Part shown: in pieces, positions 8,187 through 17,895 of the stretch | Layout: each line of letters begins with the position of its first letter | Numbering within the stretch: the first letter of the stretch is position 1 | NCBI GenBank assembly: GCA_003576975.1 | Contig: QEVD01000027.1 | Location: 1-43,111, forward strand | Reading direction: 5' to 3' | Length of the DNA stretch: 43,111 nucleotides | Source of the DNA: Candidatus Zhuqueibacterota bacterium | Lineage (GTDB): Bacteria; Zhuqueibacterota; Zhuqueibacteria; Zhuqueibacterales; Zhuqueibacteraceae | The notes under the pieces: generated by a model | Told to the model about the DNA's origin: nothing | What the model saw: the letters and a program-made list of their open reading frames with translations, nothing else | Database searches by the model: none | Made by a program: the position numbers and the translations under genes

Positions 8187-10058
8187 ATGAGAAAGCTGAA
8201 TGCGTGTGTACTCATGCTGATTGCTTATATCCTGTGCGCAAGCGTTCCGGAAGCCTGGTCGCAGAAGGCCGAGGCGCTGCAATGGTTCACGGCGGGCGTC
8301 TCCGAAAAAGAGGTCGCGCGAAAAATTCAAGCATATGAACGCGCCATCGAACTTGACCCGCTTTTTGTCGAGGCGCTATACAATCTCGGAATGGTTTATA
8401 AATCACAACAGGATTATGCCCAAGCCGAGCAGTTTCTTCTCAAGGCCAACAATGCCAAAACCGAAAAAACACCGAAAGATTTGAATGTTCGCATTCTTTA
8501 CGAGCTTTCCACCACTTACGCCAAAACCGGGAAACTGCAAGAGGCGGAGGCGGGCCTGCGCAAAGCCCAAAATGCCGTCGACGAGGACCGCATCGCCAGC
8601 ATGATTTCTTTCGAGTTGGGGCGCTTGCTGCACCAGCAGCAGCGTTATGCCGAAGCATTGACGGAGCTGCGCGCCGGTATGAATCGCGTTGCAGAAAACC
8701 GCGGCAAATTCGCGACGCTGATGTTGACGATTCAAAACGAGCAGCAAATGCAGACATTGTACGAGAAAGCTACGCAGGCAAAACAAACCGGCAAGCTTGC
8801 GGACGCGCGCGTGCTGTTTGAAGAAATCCTCCAGCAAGACCCCAACTTCAAAGACGTTGCGGCGCAATTGGAGAGGTTGGATTCGCAGCAAAAGGTTGAT
8901 GCGAACAAAGCGGTGTTTAATTCGCTGTATGAAGAAGCCAGGAAACACGAAACGGCCGGCAACCTCGAGCTGGCGATTGCGGCTTATGAGAAGCTGCTCT
9001 TGCAGGCTGGCGTTTACAAAGATGCGCGCAGCCGGGTGCAGGAATTACGGCAGCAAAACGACAAAATCCGCACACAGAAAAAATTAGAAGAACAATACAT
9101 TCTCGGAATGTCCGCGCTCAAGGCGAAAGATTGGGCGCGCGCCCTCATCATTTTCGAAAACATTTTGCAGGCGGATCGCGAGTTTCGCGATGCGCGCAGG
9201 CGCCGGAACGAGGCGCAGCGCGGCCTGGATCGTGAAAGCTCTGAAACCGTGGTTGCCCGCTTTTATGCCGAGGGCGTTGCGGCCATGGGCCAGGGTGATC
9301 TCACCAGCGCATTGGCGGCGTTTGAGAAGGTACACAAAATCAACCAGGACTATCGCGATATCGCAAGCCTGTTAGTGGAAGTGGAAGAGCAGATTCAAAA
9401 ACAAGGCAACGCATCCGCGGAGATGTCTGCTGCGGCAGCGCCGGTGGCTGATTCACTTTATCAAAATGCGCTGGCAGCGATTCAACAAGAGGATTGGGCA
9501 CAGGCCGTCACGATTTTGGAGAAACTGCAGGCGGCTTCGCCGGAGGACGCCAATTTGGTCGATCTCCTGGCGCAAGCGCGCACCAACCTGCAAATCAGCG
9601 CCGTGAGCGTGCCCTTCAAAGAAGCCGGCCCCGGACATTCCGTATTGATGCTTGGCGGCGTTCTGGCGGCGGTGATCGTACTACCCCTGATCGGTTTCGT
9701 CACATTCTCGCCGACGGTGCGCGCGCGTGTTTCGTTGCTGCGCGGCGACTATCAAAGCGCGGCGCAGATTTATGAACGAATGCTGCAGCAAAAGCCGGGG
9801 CGGCTGAAGCTTTATCCCGTTCTCGCCGATATTTATTTAATGACCGGCCGCCGCGATGAACAGGCGTTGAAAGTTTTCAAAACCATTCTGCAATTGAATC
9901 TCCTCACCGCCAATCGGGATGAAATCAATGCCGCCGTGGCGCAAACCTATCTCTCGCAAGGCAGAATTGATGCGGAAGCGATCAAAGTTTTTGAAGACGC
10001 CTTGCAGGCGGAATATCGCAAAACAGAACAGATGACGCGCAGCAAGAATGGCAGATAA
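8187..10058 (+). CDS. TPR protein A: signal peptide, TPR region, one membrane span, second TPR block
   Basis: 623 residues. A signal peptide (cleavage near AWSQ, about 26) leads to a long TPR region, with repeats such as KIQAYERAIELDPLFVEALYNLG and DWARALIIFENILQAD, and an alternation of DW-type starts and Y(R/K)DA-type ends. One hydrophobic helix (about 485-506) is followed by a conserved 117-residue tail beginning FSPTVRARVSLL with further TPRs (IYERMLQQKP, LYPVLADIYL, KTILQLNL). The predicted topology is periplasmic TPR, inner-membrane span, cytoplasmic TPR. AGGTGAG stands just before the ATG. It is a paralogue of the proteins at 10146, 12263 and 17896. The function is unknown; TPR arrays usually scaffold protein complexes. 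Confidence 0.85.
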   Translation: MRKLNACVLMLIAYILCASVPEAWSQKAEALQWFTAGVSEKEVARKIQAYERAIELDPLFVEALYNLGMVYKSQQDYAQAEQFLLKANNAKTEKTPKDLNVRILYELSTTYAKTGKLQEAEAGLRKAQNAVDEDRIASMISFELGRLLHQQQRYAEALTELRAGMNRVAENRGKFATLMLTIQNEQQMQTLYEKATQAKQTGKLADARVLFEEILQQDPNFKDVAAQLERLDSQQKVDANKAVFNSLYEEARKHETAGNLELAIAAYEKLLLQAGVYKDARSRVQELRQQNDKIRTQKKLEEQYILGMSALKAKDWARALIIFENILQADREFRDARRRRNEAQRGLDRESSETVVARFYAEGVAAMGQGDLTSALAAFEKVHKINQDYRDIASLLVEVEEQIQKQGNASAEMSAAAAPVADSLYQNALAAIQQEDWAQAVTILEKLQAASPEDANLVDLLAQARTNLQISAVSVPFKEAGPGHSVLMLGGVLAAVIVLPLIGFVTFSPTVRARVSLLRGDYQSAAQIYERMLQQKPGRLKLYPVLADIYLMTGRRDEQALKVFKTILQLNLLTANRDEINAAVAQTYLSQGRIDAEAIKVFEDALQAEYRKTEQMTRSKNGR

Positions 10059-10145
10059 ATGACGGCGTCCAGCGCGCTGCGCACGGCATTTTTGCGTCTG
10101 ACTAAAAAGCACCAAACCCTCACCACTCTTCGACGAGGTGAAATC

Positions 10146-11996
10146 ATGCAATCGATCATCCGTGTACGCACAACCGCCTTTGCGCTTTTTTGCCTGGGGG
10201 CATTCGCCGCCGTGGCGCAGGTGAGAAATCAGGACGCCGTACGCTGGTATAATACCGGCGTTAACGAAAAAGATCCGCAAAAAGCCATCGCGGCTTATGA
10301 AAAAGCCCTGGCGCTCGATTCGACGTTTACCGAAGCGCTATTTGCGATCGGCTACGCTTATAACAATCAAAAAGATTTTGCCCGCGCCGAGGGCTATCTT
10401 CGCAGAGCTTCTCGGATCGAATCAGGAAAAAGCAAAGGCGATCTCAAAGCCAAAATCTTATTTGAGCTGTCGAATTCCCATTTTGGCGCAGGGGATTTAA
10501 ACGCGAGCGCAGAAGCGCTGCGTCAGGCCAAAGTCAGCGCCTCCGACGATAAGCTGAAAACCAACATCGTTTTCAAATTGGCGCGTGTGTTGTGCCAGCA
10601 AAATCTTTTTCAGGAGGCTTTGTACGAGCTGCGCGAGCGCCGCCAGCAGGATTCGAAGAACAAAGACAGCTTTGACAACTTTATCAGTCTGGTCGAAAAT
10701 GAAATCGCTGCGGCGCAAACACGCGTGGCGGAAAATACCGCGGCCAATCCAGAGGCTGCCCCTCCCCTGCAACCGCAACTTTCTGATTCACAAACCACGT
10801 TGACACAAGCCGGCGCTCCAAGCGTGAGCCAGCCGGTTAAGATGGCAGAGCAGGCTATTGAAGATCTTTACCTGCAAGCGTTGGGTTATGAAACCGCCAA
10901 CAATCTGGAAATGTCGGCGGCAACCTATGAAAACCTGTTGCAGCAATCTCCAAACTACAAAGACGCCCGCATGCGCTTGCAAACCGTGCAACGCCGTCTC
11001 ATCGAAAAACAAATTGCGCTGGAAGCCGAACAAAAGTATACCGAGGGTTTGGCCGCTCTCCGGGTGAGTGATTGGTTGGGCGCGATTGCCTCGTTCGAAA
11101 AAACCCTCGAGCTGAAGCCCGACTTTAGCGAGGCGCGCCAGCGGTTGCAGGAATCGCAGAAACGGCTCGATCAGGAGAATACCGATGAAATTCTGGCGCG
11201 TTATTACACCGAGGGTTTGAGCGCCATGCGCCGCGGCGATTTGGGCCGTTGCCTGGTTGCGTTCGAAAAAGTGCGCAAGCTCGATCCCAACTATCGTGAA
11301 GTGGCGGCGTTGTTGGCGCAAGTCGAAAGCGAAATTCAAAGCCAACGGCTCTCCGCAATTCCGCAGGCCGTACCGCGCACCGCTTCTCCAGTGGTTGATT
11401 CGCTTTATTATGCCGCGCTCAAATTTTTGCAGCAAAACGACTGGAAACGGGCAGTTGTTACGCTGGAAAAGCTTCGAATTCTCTCGCCCGACAACAGCGA
11501 AGTGGCACGTTTATTGGCGCAAGCGCGCATGAATTTGAGCTTTGCCAGCGCGGAAATGGCCAGCGTTGATGTCAGCAACGATACACGCAAAATATTGACC
11601 ACGGCCGGCGCTGTGTTGGCTGTCATTGTGTTGCCGTTTTTATTCATTTTCATATTCTCGCCTTCAGTGCGCGCACGCTTGCACTTGTTGATGGGCGATT
11701 TTCACGGCGCCTCGCGTATTTATGAGCGCATGCTGACGCAAAAACCGACGCGCGTCGAGTTATACCCCGCGCTCGCCAACATCTATCTGCTTTCCGGCCG
11801 GCGCGACGAAAATGCGATGAAGGTTTATAAAACCGTATTGCAACTCGATCTGCCGTTCCAAAACCGGGAACAGATCAATGCCGTTTTCACGCAACATTAT
11901 TTGTCTAACGGCCGCAGCGACAACGACACCATCAAGGCTTTGGAAAGCGCCATCCAAATCGAGCTGAATCGCAAAAGCGCCCGGCGCGAATCCTGA
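10146..11996 (+). CDS. TPR protein B (paralogue of A)
   Basis: 616 residues with the same plan as protein A: signal peptide (cleavage near AAVAQ), TPRs such as KAIAAYEKALALDSTFTEAL and DWLGAIASFEKTLELKPDF, a membrane helix at about 483-503, then a tail starting FSPSVRARLHLL with IYERMLTQKPTRVELYPAL and KTVLQLDLP. The frame is open back to 10059, directly after the stop of protein A, but the ATG at 10146 follows GAGGTGAA and starts the signal peptide, so I use it. The gene is 87 bases behind protein A and is followed by a strong terminator at 12120-12151, so A and B end one transcription unit. Confidence 0.85.
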   Translation: MQSIIRVRTTAFALFCLGAFAAVAQVRNQDAVRWYNTGVNEKDPQKAIAAYEKALALDSTFTEALFAIGYAYNNQKDFARAEGYLRRASRIESGKSKGDLKAKILFELSNSHFGAGDLNASAEALRQAKVSASDDKLKTNIVFKLARVLCQQNLFQEALYELRERRQQDSKNKDSFDNFISLVENEIAAAQTRVAENTAANPEAAPPLQPQLSDSQTTLTQAGAPSVSQPVKMAEQAIEDLYLQALGYETANNLEMSAATYENLLQQSPNYKDARMRLQTVQRRLIEKQIALEAEQKYTEGLAALRVSDWLGAIASFEKTLELKPDFSEARQRLQESQKRLDQENTDEILARYYTEGLSAMRRGDLGRCLVAFEKVRKLDPNYREVAALLAQVESEIQSQRLSAIPQAVPRTASPVVDSLYYAALKFLQQNDWKRAVVTLEKLRILSPDNSEVARLLAQARMNLSFASAEMASVDVSNDTRKILTTAGAVLAVIVLPFLFIFIFSPSVRARLHLLMGDFHGASRIYERMLTQKPTRVELYPALANIYLLSGRRDENAMKVYKTVLQLDLPFQNREQINAVFTQHYLSNGRSDNDTIKALESAIQIELNRKSARRES

Positions 11997-12018
11997 GGGC
12001 GAATTCTCGTTTGAAATC

Positions 12019-12050
12019 CCTGCGTGCAGTAGCTTGATAAGCACCGCAGG
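12019..12050 (+). other. Hairpin behind TPR protein B
   Basis: CCTGCG-TGC (12019-12027) can pair with GCA-C-CGCAGG (12041-12050) around a 13-base loop. There is no T-run; the real terminator lies about 70 bases further on. The remaining sequence of 11997-12262 shows no gene. Confidence 0.35.
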
Positions 12051-12119
12051 AAAGCGACCGGTTTTCCGAACAAGATATCAAAAGCCGGGATTTTAGAGCG
12101 AAATTTCGTTGCACCGGGA

Positions 12120-12151
12120 CAGGGCAAGCTGTTAGCTTGCCCTGCATTTTT
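12120..12151 (+). terminator. Rho-independent terminator after TPR protein B
   Basis: A perfect 11-base stem (12120-12130 with 12134-12144, core GGGCAAGCT/AGCTTGCCC) around a GTT loop is followed by CATTTTTG. It ends the barrel/PBP/TPR-A/TPR-B unit and implies a separate promoter for TPR protein C. Confidence 0.8.
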
Positions 12152-12262
12152 GTATGGTTTGAAAAATTTATAAGACTTGATTTCGCAAAGCGGCTTTTTT
12201 TGCGGTAATCTTGTAAAATTTGTAAAAAGCGCGCCGCCAAAATTCGTTTTGAGGAATGACGG

Positions 12263-14038
12263 ATGAGAAGTCTCGGGTTAGGTCGAGGGTTTGGAATCTT
12301 GCTGGTGTTGATGGTGCTATGTCCGCGCGCGGCTTGGGCACAATCGCAAAACGAGCAAGCGAACCGCTGGTTTAAATCCGGCTTGAAACAAAAAAACACG
12401 GAACGGGCGATCGCCGACTATCGCAAAGCCATCGCCATCGATCCAGCGTTCAAAGAAGCGCTATTCAACCTGGCGCTGCTTTATCGCAAGCAAAAAGATT
12501 ATGCCCAGGCCAAAACTTTGCTGGAACAGGCGCGCGCGGCCGCCGGGCAATCGCCGGCGGGCGATTTGGCGTTCAACATCTCATACGAACTGGCGTTGAT
12601 TTATGGGCGCATAGAGAGCGCGGACGCGAGTGCGGAAGAACTGCGCCATGCGAAAAGCCTAGCGCCGGACGCCAAGCGGCAAGCGCTGGCCTCGCTGGAG
12701 TTGGCGCGAATACTAAACCAACAGGGCCGCTACCGTGAGGCGTTCGCCGAGCTTGACGAAGGCCGCCGCCTAGATCCGGGCGCACGCGCAAACTTTGACA
12801 AGCTGCGCTCCTCAATCGAAGAGATGCTGCAGCTTGATGAGCTTTATCAAGAAGCTGCCAAAGAACGGGCGGGCGGCAACCTCGAAAACGCCCTGGTGTT
12901 GCTGCAGCAGATTCAGGCGCAATACCCCGGTTTCAAAAACGTGCCGATGGAAATTGCAGATTTGAACGAACAAATCGCGGCAGATAATCAAGAGAAAAAA
13001 GCCGAGCAAATTTATCTGCAAGCGCAAGGATATGAAGCGGACGATCGCCTGGAGCGCGCGATTGCCGCGTACGAAAAACTGCTGGAAATCGCGCCTGCTT
13101 ATAAAGACGCCGAATTTCGTTTGCAGCGGGTTCAGAAACGCCTGGAACAAAAACAGCGCTTGCTGAATGTGCAGCCCTGGCTCGCGGCCATGCAGGCTGA
13201 CACGGGCCGCTCGATCCTGGCGGAACGCGCCCGCCGTTATTACCTCGACGGCCGGCGCGCCATGGAAAACGGAAACTATGCGCGCGCGCTGGTGGCATTT
13301 GAAAAAGCGCGTGAGTTGAATCCCGGCGATGCCGAGGTTGACTACTTGCTGGCCGAGGTGCGGCAGCGTTTGCAGCCGGCCACCACCTTTTTGCCCTTCG
13401 AACAGTTCGCTGACACCGGCCTGACATTCGGGGATTCACTCACATTTTTTGCGTTGGATTCCATTACCCCGGCGCCCAGCGAGACGAGCGCCGCGCCCAT
13501 CATGGCCGCAACGGATTCCGGCGTGACCATTGTGCCTGCGATTACACGTTTGCGCGATGACGATGCAAAATTTTTTGATCAAACAGATTTCACCGCAGGC
13601 GAAGAGGCCGTCGTCGATGCCGGTTTCAATTGGCAAGCAATCATCTTTTCCGGCGCGGCCGTCACGCTGATTTTTTTGTATTTCAAAGGCGTATTTCCAT
13701 TTTCGAGTGAGGTGCATGCGCGCGCATTTCTCTTGCTGGGCAATTTGCAACGCGCGGCATTGATTTATGAAAAACAATTGCAGCGCGATCCGGAAAACAT
13801 GAGTGTCTATCCGCGTTTGGCCGGCGTTTATCTGCGCGCGGGCCGCACAGATGACGCTGCGTTGCAAATTTATGAAAGAACACTGGGGCTCAATCTTGCA
13901 ACGGCTGATCGCGAGAAAATATTTACGCTGGTGGCGCAAAGCAAGCATGCGCCAGGTTTTGCCACACCGGCATCCGATGCCATGCCGAATCAGGCCTCAC
14001 AACCGCAGTATCGTACCTCAGCCCACAAAGGCGTGTAG
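12263..14038 (+). CDS. TPR protein C (divergent paralogue)
   Basis: 591 residues. A signal peptide (cleavage near AAWAQ) precedes TPRs such as RAIADYRKAIAIDPAFKEAL and RAIAAYEKLLEIAPAYKDAEF. The membrane helix is at about 457-477, then a shorter-conserved tail (HARAFLLLGN, IYEKQLQRDPENMSVYPRLAGVYLRAG). It differs from A, B and D: the FSPxxRAR signature is weakened to FSSEVHAR, the segment before the helix is longer and acidic, and the last 30 residues are Ala/Pro/Gln-rich in place of the conserved YLSxG repeat. GAGGAATGA lies shortly before the ATG. The gene probably heads its own unit after the terminator at 12151. Confidence 0.85.
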   Translation: MRSLGLGRGFGILLVLMVLCPRAAWAQSQNEQANRWFKSGLKQKNTERAIADYRKAIAIDPAFKEALFNLALLYRKQKDYAQAKTLLEQARAAAGQSPAGDLAFNISYELALIYGRIESADASAEELRHAKSLAPDAKRQALASLELARILNQQGRYREAFAELDEGRRLDPGARANFDKLRSSIEEMLQLDELYQEAAKERAGGNLENALVLLQQIQAQYPGFKNVPMEIADLNEQIAADNQEKKAEQIYLQAQGYEADDRLERAIAAYEKLLEIAPAYKDAEFRLQRVQKRLEQKQRLLNVQPWLAAMQADTGRSILAERARRYYLDGRRAMENGNYARALVAFEKARELNPGDAEVDYLLAEVRQRLQPATTFLPFEQFADTGLTFGDSLTFFALDSITPAPSETSAAPIMAATDSGVTIVPAITRLRDDDAKFFDQTDFTAGEEAVVDAGFNWQAIIFSGAAVTLIFLYFKGVFPFSSEVHARAFLLLGNLQRAALIYEKQLQRDPENMSVYPRLAGVYLRAGRTDDAALQIYERTLGLNLATADREKIFTLVAQSKHAPGFATPASDAMPNQASQPQYRTSAHKGV

Positions 14039-14296
14039 CCGAAAAGTCTGCTTCACTCAAAAGACGCACTCGAAAACAGATAGCCAGCCGCACCGATTGT
14101 GTAATAAAAGGGGATTTCGGCCACACTCCTAGTTGGACGGCAACGCCGGCGCTCTTTTCCCTGCCGTCACCACCTTCTTCACTTTTCCGCAACCACCGAA
14201 TTTGTCGAGTACAATCTCAAGAATAAACCTAAGCTTGAAGCTTGTTTAAACGCTGCGATCCAGGGCCGGATTCTGATGGCGTGATGTTCATCTCAC

Positions 14297-14302
14297 GGAG
14301 GT
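14297..14302 (+). promoter_or_regulatory. Ribosome binding site deciding a GTG start for the TonB receptor
   Basis: GGAGGT lies five bases before the GTG at 14308, which opens directly onto the signal peptide (MFILHYNFRYIFLTCILVL). The in-frame ATG at 14284 and TTG at 14242 lack such a site. Confidence 0.7.
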
Positions 14303-14307
14303 CGGCG

Positions 14308-17300
14308 GTGTTCATCTTGCATTATAATTTTCGATATATATTTCTCACCTGCATTCTTGTTTTGGCAGTTCAATCCAACTGCGGTCAGATCTTTGCCGGC
14401 GAAGTGTCTGGCGCCCAGCGCGGGATTTGGGGATTGGCGGGCAGCCCTTACACTGTTGTTGGGGACATCGTCATTCCAGCAGGCGAAACGCTCGAGATCA
14501 AACCGGGCGTTGTGGTCAAATTCACCGGCTATTACAGCATTCAAGTTCACGGCACATTGATTGCAAATGGCGGGGTCGCCGATCGCATTGTTTTCACGTC
14601 GATGTATGATAATGAATTCGGCCGGCTCGGCACGCCCAGCCGCAAATTGCCGTCACAGCGGGATTGGCGAGGAATCGAGTTTCGTGGCGAAAATCACAAC
14701 ACCTCGAGCCTGGTTTATTGCATCGTGCGATACAGTGATCAAGCCGTCATCGCGAAATCGTCCCGGCCGGCATTGAGAAATTTGATCATAACCGATTGCA
14801 ACACGAGCAAGCTCATCCTCAATGGCCAAACAATTGCCGTCGTAGACGGCGTTGCGCATGATTATGGCCCGGGCGGCGAGATCGAAGTCGTCACACGCAT
14901 TACAAACGAGGCAACGCCTCATGAGACAGCCGCGCCGGCAAACAACACTCCCGCGAACAATAATACCTCTCTTCCTGCGGAGCCTGAACCTGAAGCGACC
15001 AGCTTTACAACTGACGCCAAGCTGTTTGGCATTGTGAGCGACGAGGAAACCGGCGAACGCTTGCCGGGCGCCAATATCGAACTTATTCCAGAGGGCATTG
15101 AAGGGCAGGCGACCGGCGCCGCTTCGGGCGCGAATGGCGAATTTGAAATCGACAGCGTCGTTCCCGGCATTTACATGATTATGATCACTTATGTCGGATA
15201 CGACAAAAAAACGTTGGGAAATGTGGAACTGGCGCCGGGCATGACCAAGGGGCTTGAAATCACGCTGACCCACATTGGGCTTCAGTTGAATCCGGTGATT
15301 GTGACGGCTTCCCGGCGGCCCGAAAAAGTTTTTGAAGCGCCGGCCGCCATCACGTTGCTCGAAGACGAGCAACTGCAAAAAACCACCATTTCGCCGGTAG
15401 AACATCTGAAAAACGTGCCCGCAGTTGACTTCGCCGCAACCGGCATCAATCAAGCGAATGTTGTTGTGCGCGGCTTCAATAACGTGTTCTCCGGCGCTCT
15501 GCTGGCATTGACGGATAATCGCATTGCCGGCTTGCCCTCGCTGCGCTTCAATGCTTATAATTTGATTCCGCCCGGCAACGACGATCTCGAGCGCATTGAA
15601 ATCGTTTCCGGGCCGGGCGCGGCGTTGTACGGTCCGAATAGCGCCAACGGCGTTTTACATCTCATCACCAAATCACCGTTCGGCTCGGAAGGCACGACGG
15701 TAAGCGCGGGCGGCGGCGAGCGCATTGAGTTCATCGGCGCTTTCCGGCATGCCAACAGTTTCAATGACCGGATCGGCTACAGAATTTCCGGCCAATATTA
15801 TCGCGGCGTTGATTGGCCCTACCGCGATCCGGCAGAGCCGGAATTCTTCAGCGTTAACGGTCAAAACGTGCCGTCCCCCGGGCGCGATTTCAACGTCACG
15901 CGCTTCAGCGCTGATGGCCGCGTTGATTTTCGGCCCATCACCGGCATGACCACCATCGTTTCCGCCGGCGTCAGCCAAATAAGCGATATCGAGCTGACCG
16001 GCATTGGCGCCGCGCAGGCGGTTGATTGGCGCTTCTCTTACGCGCAGGGCCGACTGTACTACAAAAATTTCTTTGCACAAGCGTATCTCAACATGTCAGA
16101 CGCGGGCGATACGTTTTTGCTGCGCACCGGCGCGCCCATCATCGACAAATCAACGCTGATGGCAGGACACGTGCAACACGGCATCACGCTGTTCAAGCGC
16201 CAGCGTTTCACCTACGGGCTTGATTATTTGCAAACCAAGCCCAGCACCGGCGGCACGATCAACAACCGTCATGAGGCTTATGATCGCATCGATGAAAAAG
16301 GCGCATTTCTGCAATCAGAAACGGCGATTTCATCCAAACTCGATTTGATTTTGGCGGCGCGCCTTGATGATCATACGTTTATCAAAAAACAAGTGGCTTC
16401 TTCGCGCGCGGCATTGCTGCTCAAGCCTCAAACGAATCATGCGGTTCGTTTCACGTTCAATCAGGCTTATGGCACGCCCACGGCCAATAATCTTTTTTTG
16501 GATATTTTATCCGCCTCCGTCCCGACCCGCGCGCTGAATCCGTTGCTCGAGCCGTTTGTCGGGCCGGTGTTTTTTAATCTCTATGCCGAGGGCACGGCGC
16601 CTCGCCGCGGCGGCTTCTTGCGGCAAAGTCGCGGCGGCTTCACGTTCAGGTATGACAATGCGCAACGCCCGCAAATGATTTCACTCTTCGGCCCGGCGCT
16701 CGGCATGGGCAATGCTTATTTGCCCCCGGACGTGAATGCCGTGTGGCCGGCATTGCGCACGATCATTCTTGCTGCGCAACCGCCCGGGCCGAACAAAGAC
16801 GCGTTGAGCGCGGCATTGCCGCAAAATTTAAGCGCCCAGGTGCCGGGAATTTTCAGGGCCTATTCCATTGACGAAACCGACAACCACAACCACATTCGAA
16901 GTGGGCTACAAAGGTTTATTGGGCCAGCGCTTGCTGGCGAGCGTCGATGTTTATCGTTCGCGTGTGCGAGATTTCGTCGGGCCGCTGATAGTCGAAACCC
17001 CTCATGTTTTCATCGATCCGGCTGCGCTGGCGCCGGTATTGGCGCATGATCTGACGGCCAACGGTTTTTCCGCGGCGCTCGCGCAGGCCACGGCGCAAAG
17101 CCTCGCACAAAGCCTGGCGGAGTTGCCTCTCGGACTGCTTTCACCGCAAGAAATTCAGAATGCCACGGACGTTATTTTGACGTATCGCAATTTCGGCGAT
17201 GTTTCATTCTATGGCACGGACATCAGCTTCAATTACAATGCAAGCCGAAGCTGGCGTTTCGGGTTGAATTATTCTTTCGTGAGCAAAGATTTCTTTGCAA

Positions 17301-17623
17301 AAAGCGCAAAGCAGCCGCATGACATCGCTTTGAATGCGCCGAAACACAAACTCGGCGCGAGCGTGCATTACAACGATGTGAATACCGGCCTGGATGGCGA
17401 GTTCCGCGTGCGCTACGTCGAAGGCTTCCCGGTGAATTCCGGTGTGTATATCGGCGCCGTGCAAACCTATACGCTTGCCGATCTCGATGTCGGTTATGCG
17501 ATCGGCAGCAACACCCGAACTTCACTCGCGGTGCAAAACGTGTTCGATCAACCTTATCGCGCATTTGTGGGCGCGCCGATCATCGGGCGTTTGATGATTT
17601 TGCGCCTGGTGCAATCGTTTTGA
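14308..17623 (+). pseudogene. TonB-dependent receptor with beta-helix-like N-terminal module, frameshifted near 16870-16895
   Basis: Domains in order: signal peptide; the beta-helix-like module also found at 5636 (GIWGLAGSPYTVVGDI, PGVVVKFTGYYS, RIVFTSMYDNEFG); an Asn/Pro/Glu-rich linker; a carboxypeptidase-regulatory-like domain (GIVSDEETGERLPGANIELI...VGYDKKTL); a plug (NPVIVTASRRPEKVFEAPAAI...VRGFNNVF...EIVSGPGAALYGPNSANGVLHLITK); and a TonB barrel ending in LRLVQSF. The first frame reads to a stop at 17047-17049, but barrel coding moves to the +1 frame at about 16870-16895, within ACAACCACAACC, and continues (FEVGYKGLLGQRLLASVDVYR) to 17623. One extra base (or two missing) explains it, so it is either a sequencing error or a recent mutation. 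The likely role is TonB-driven uptake across the outer membrane; the ligand is unknown. Confidence 0.85.
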
Positions 17624-17895
17624 TCCAATTCGTGCCAGGCTCAACGGCAATCGCTAGAATTGGTTCTTGCAAAGGTTCGATCGGCGCATCAAAAAACTTA
17701 ACAGTTCTCATCAACTCAAGTAACCAAGTCCGGATTTTTTTCGCCCGGGCGAGCGTTAGCCTCCGGACACAGCAGGAAACAAGCAAAAGACCCGGGCACA
17801 ATTGCTTTGCAAATTTAACATCACCTCAGACTTACTAGGACTATGAATGACACGGATGAGATCATTTGCGAACGATACTTCTGAGGAACTCATCT

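Noticed and set aside
14242-14307. TTG (14242) or ATG (14284) start of the TonB receptor
   Set aside because: Neither has a ribosome binding site, while GGAGGT sits five bases before the GTG at 14308.
14653-15453. 266-codon antisense frame inside the TonB receptor gene
   Set aside because: It is a shadow of the receptor's plug and regulatory-like domains, with no domain of its own.
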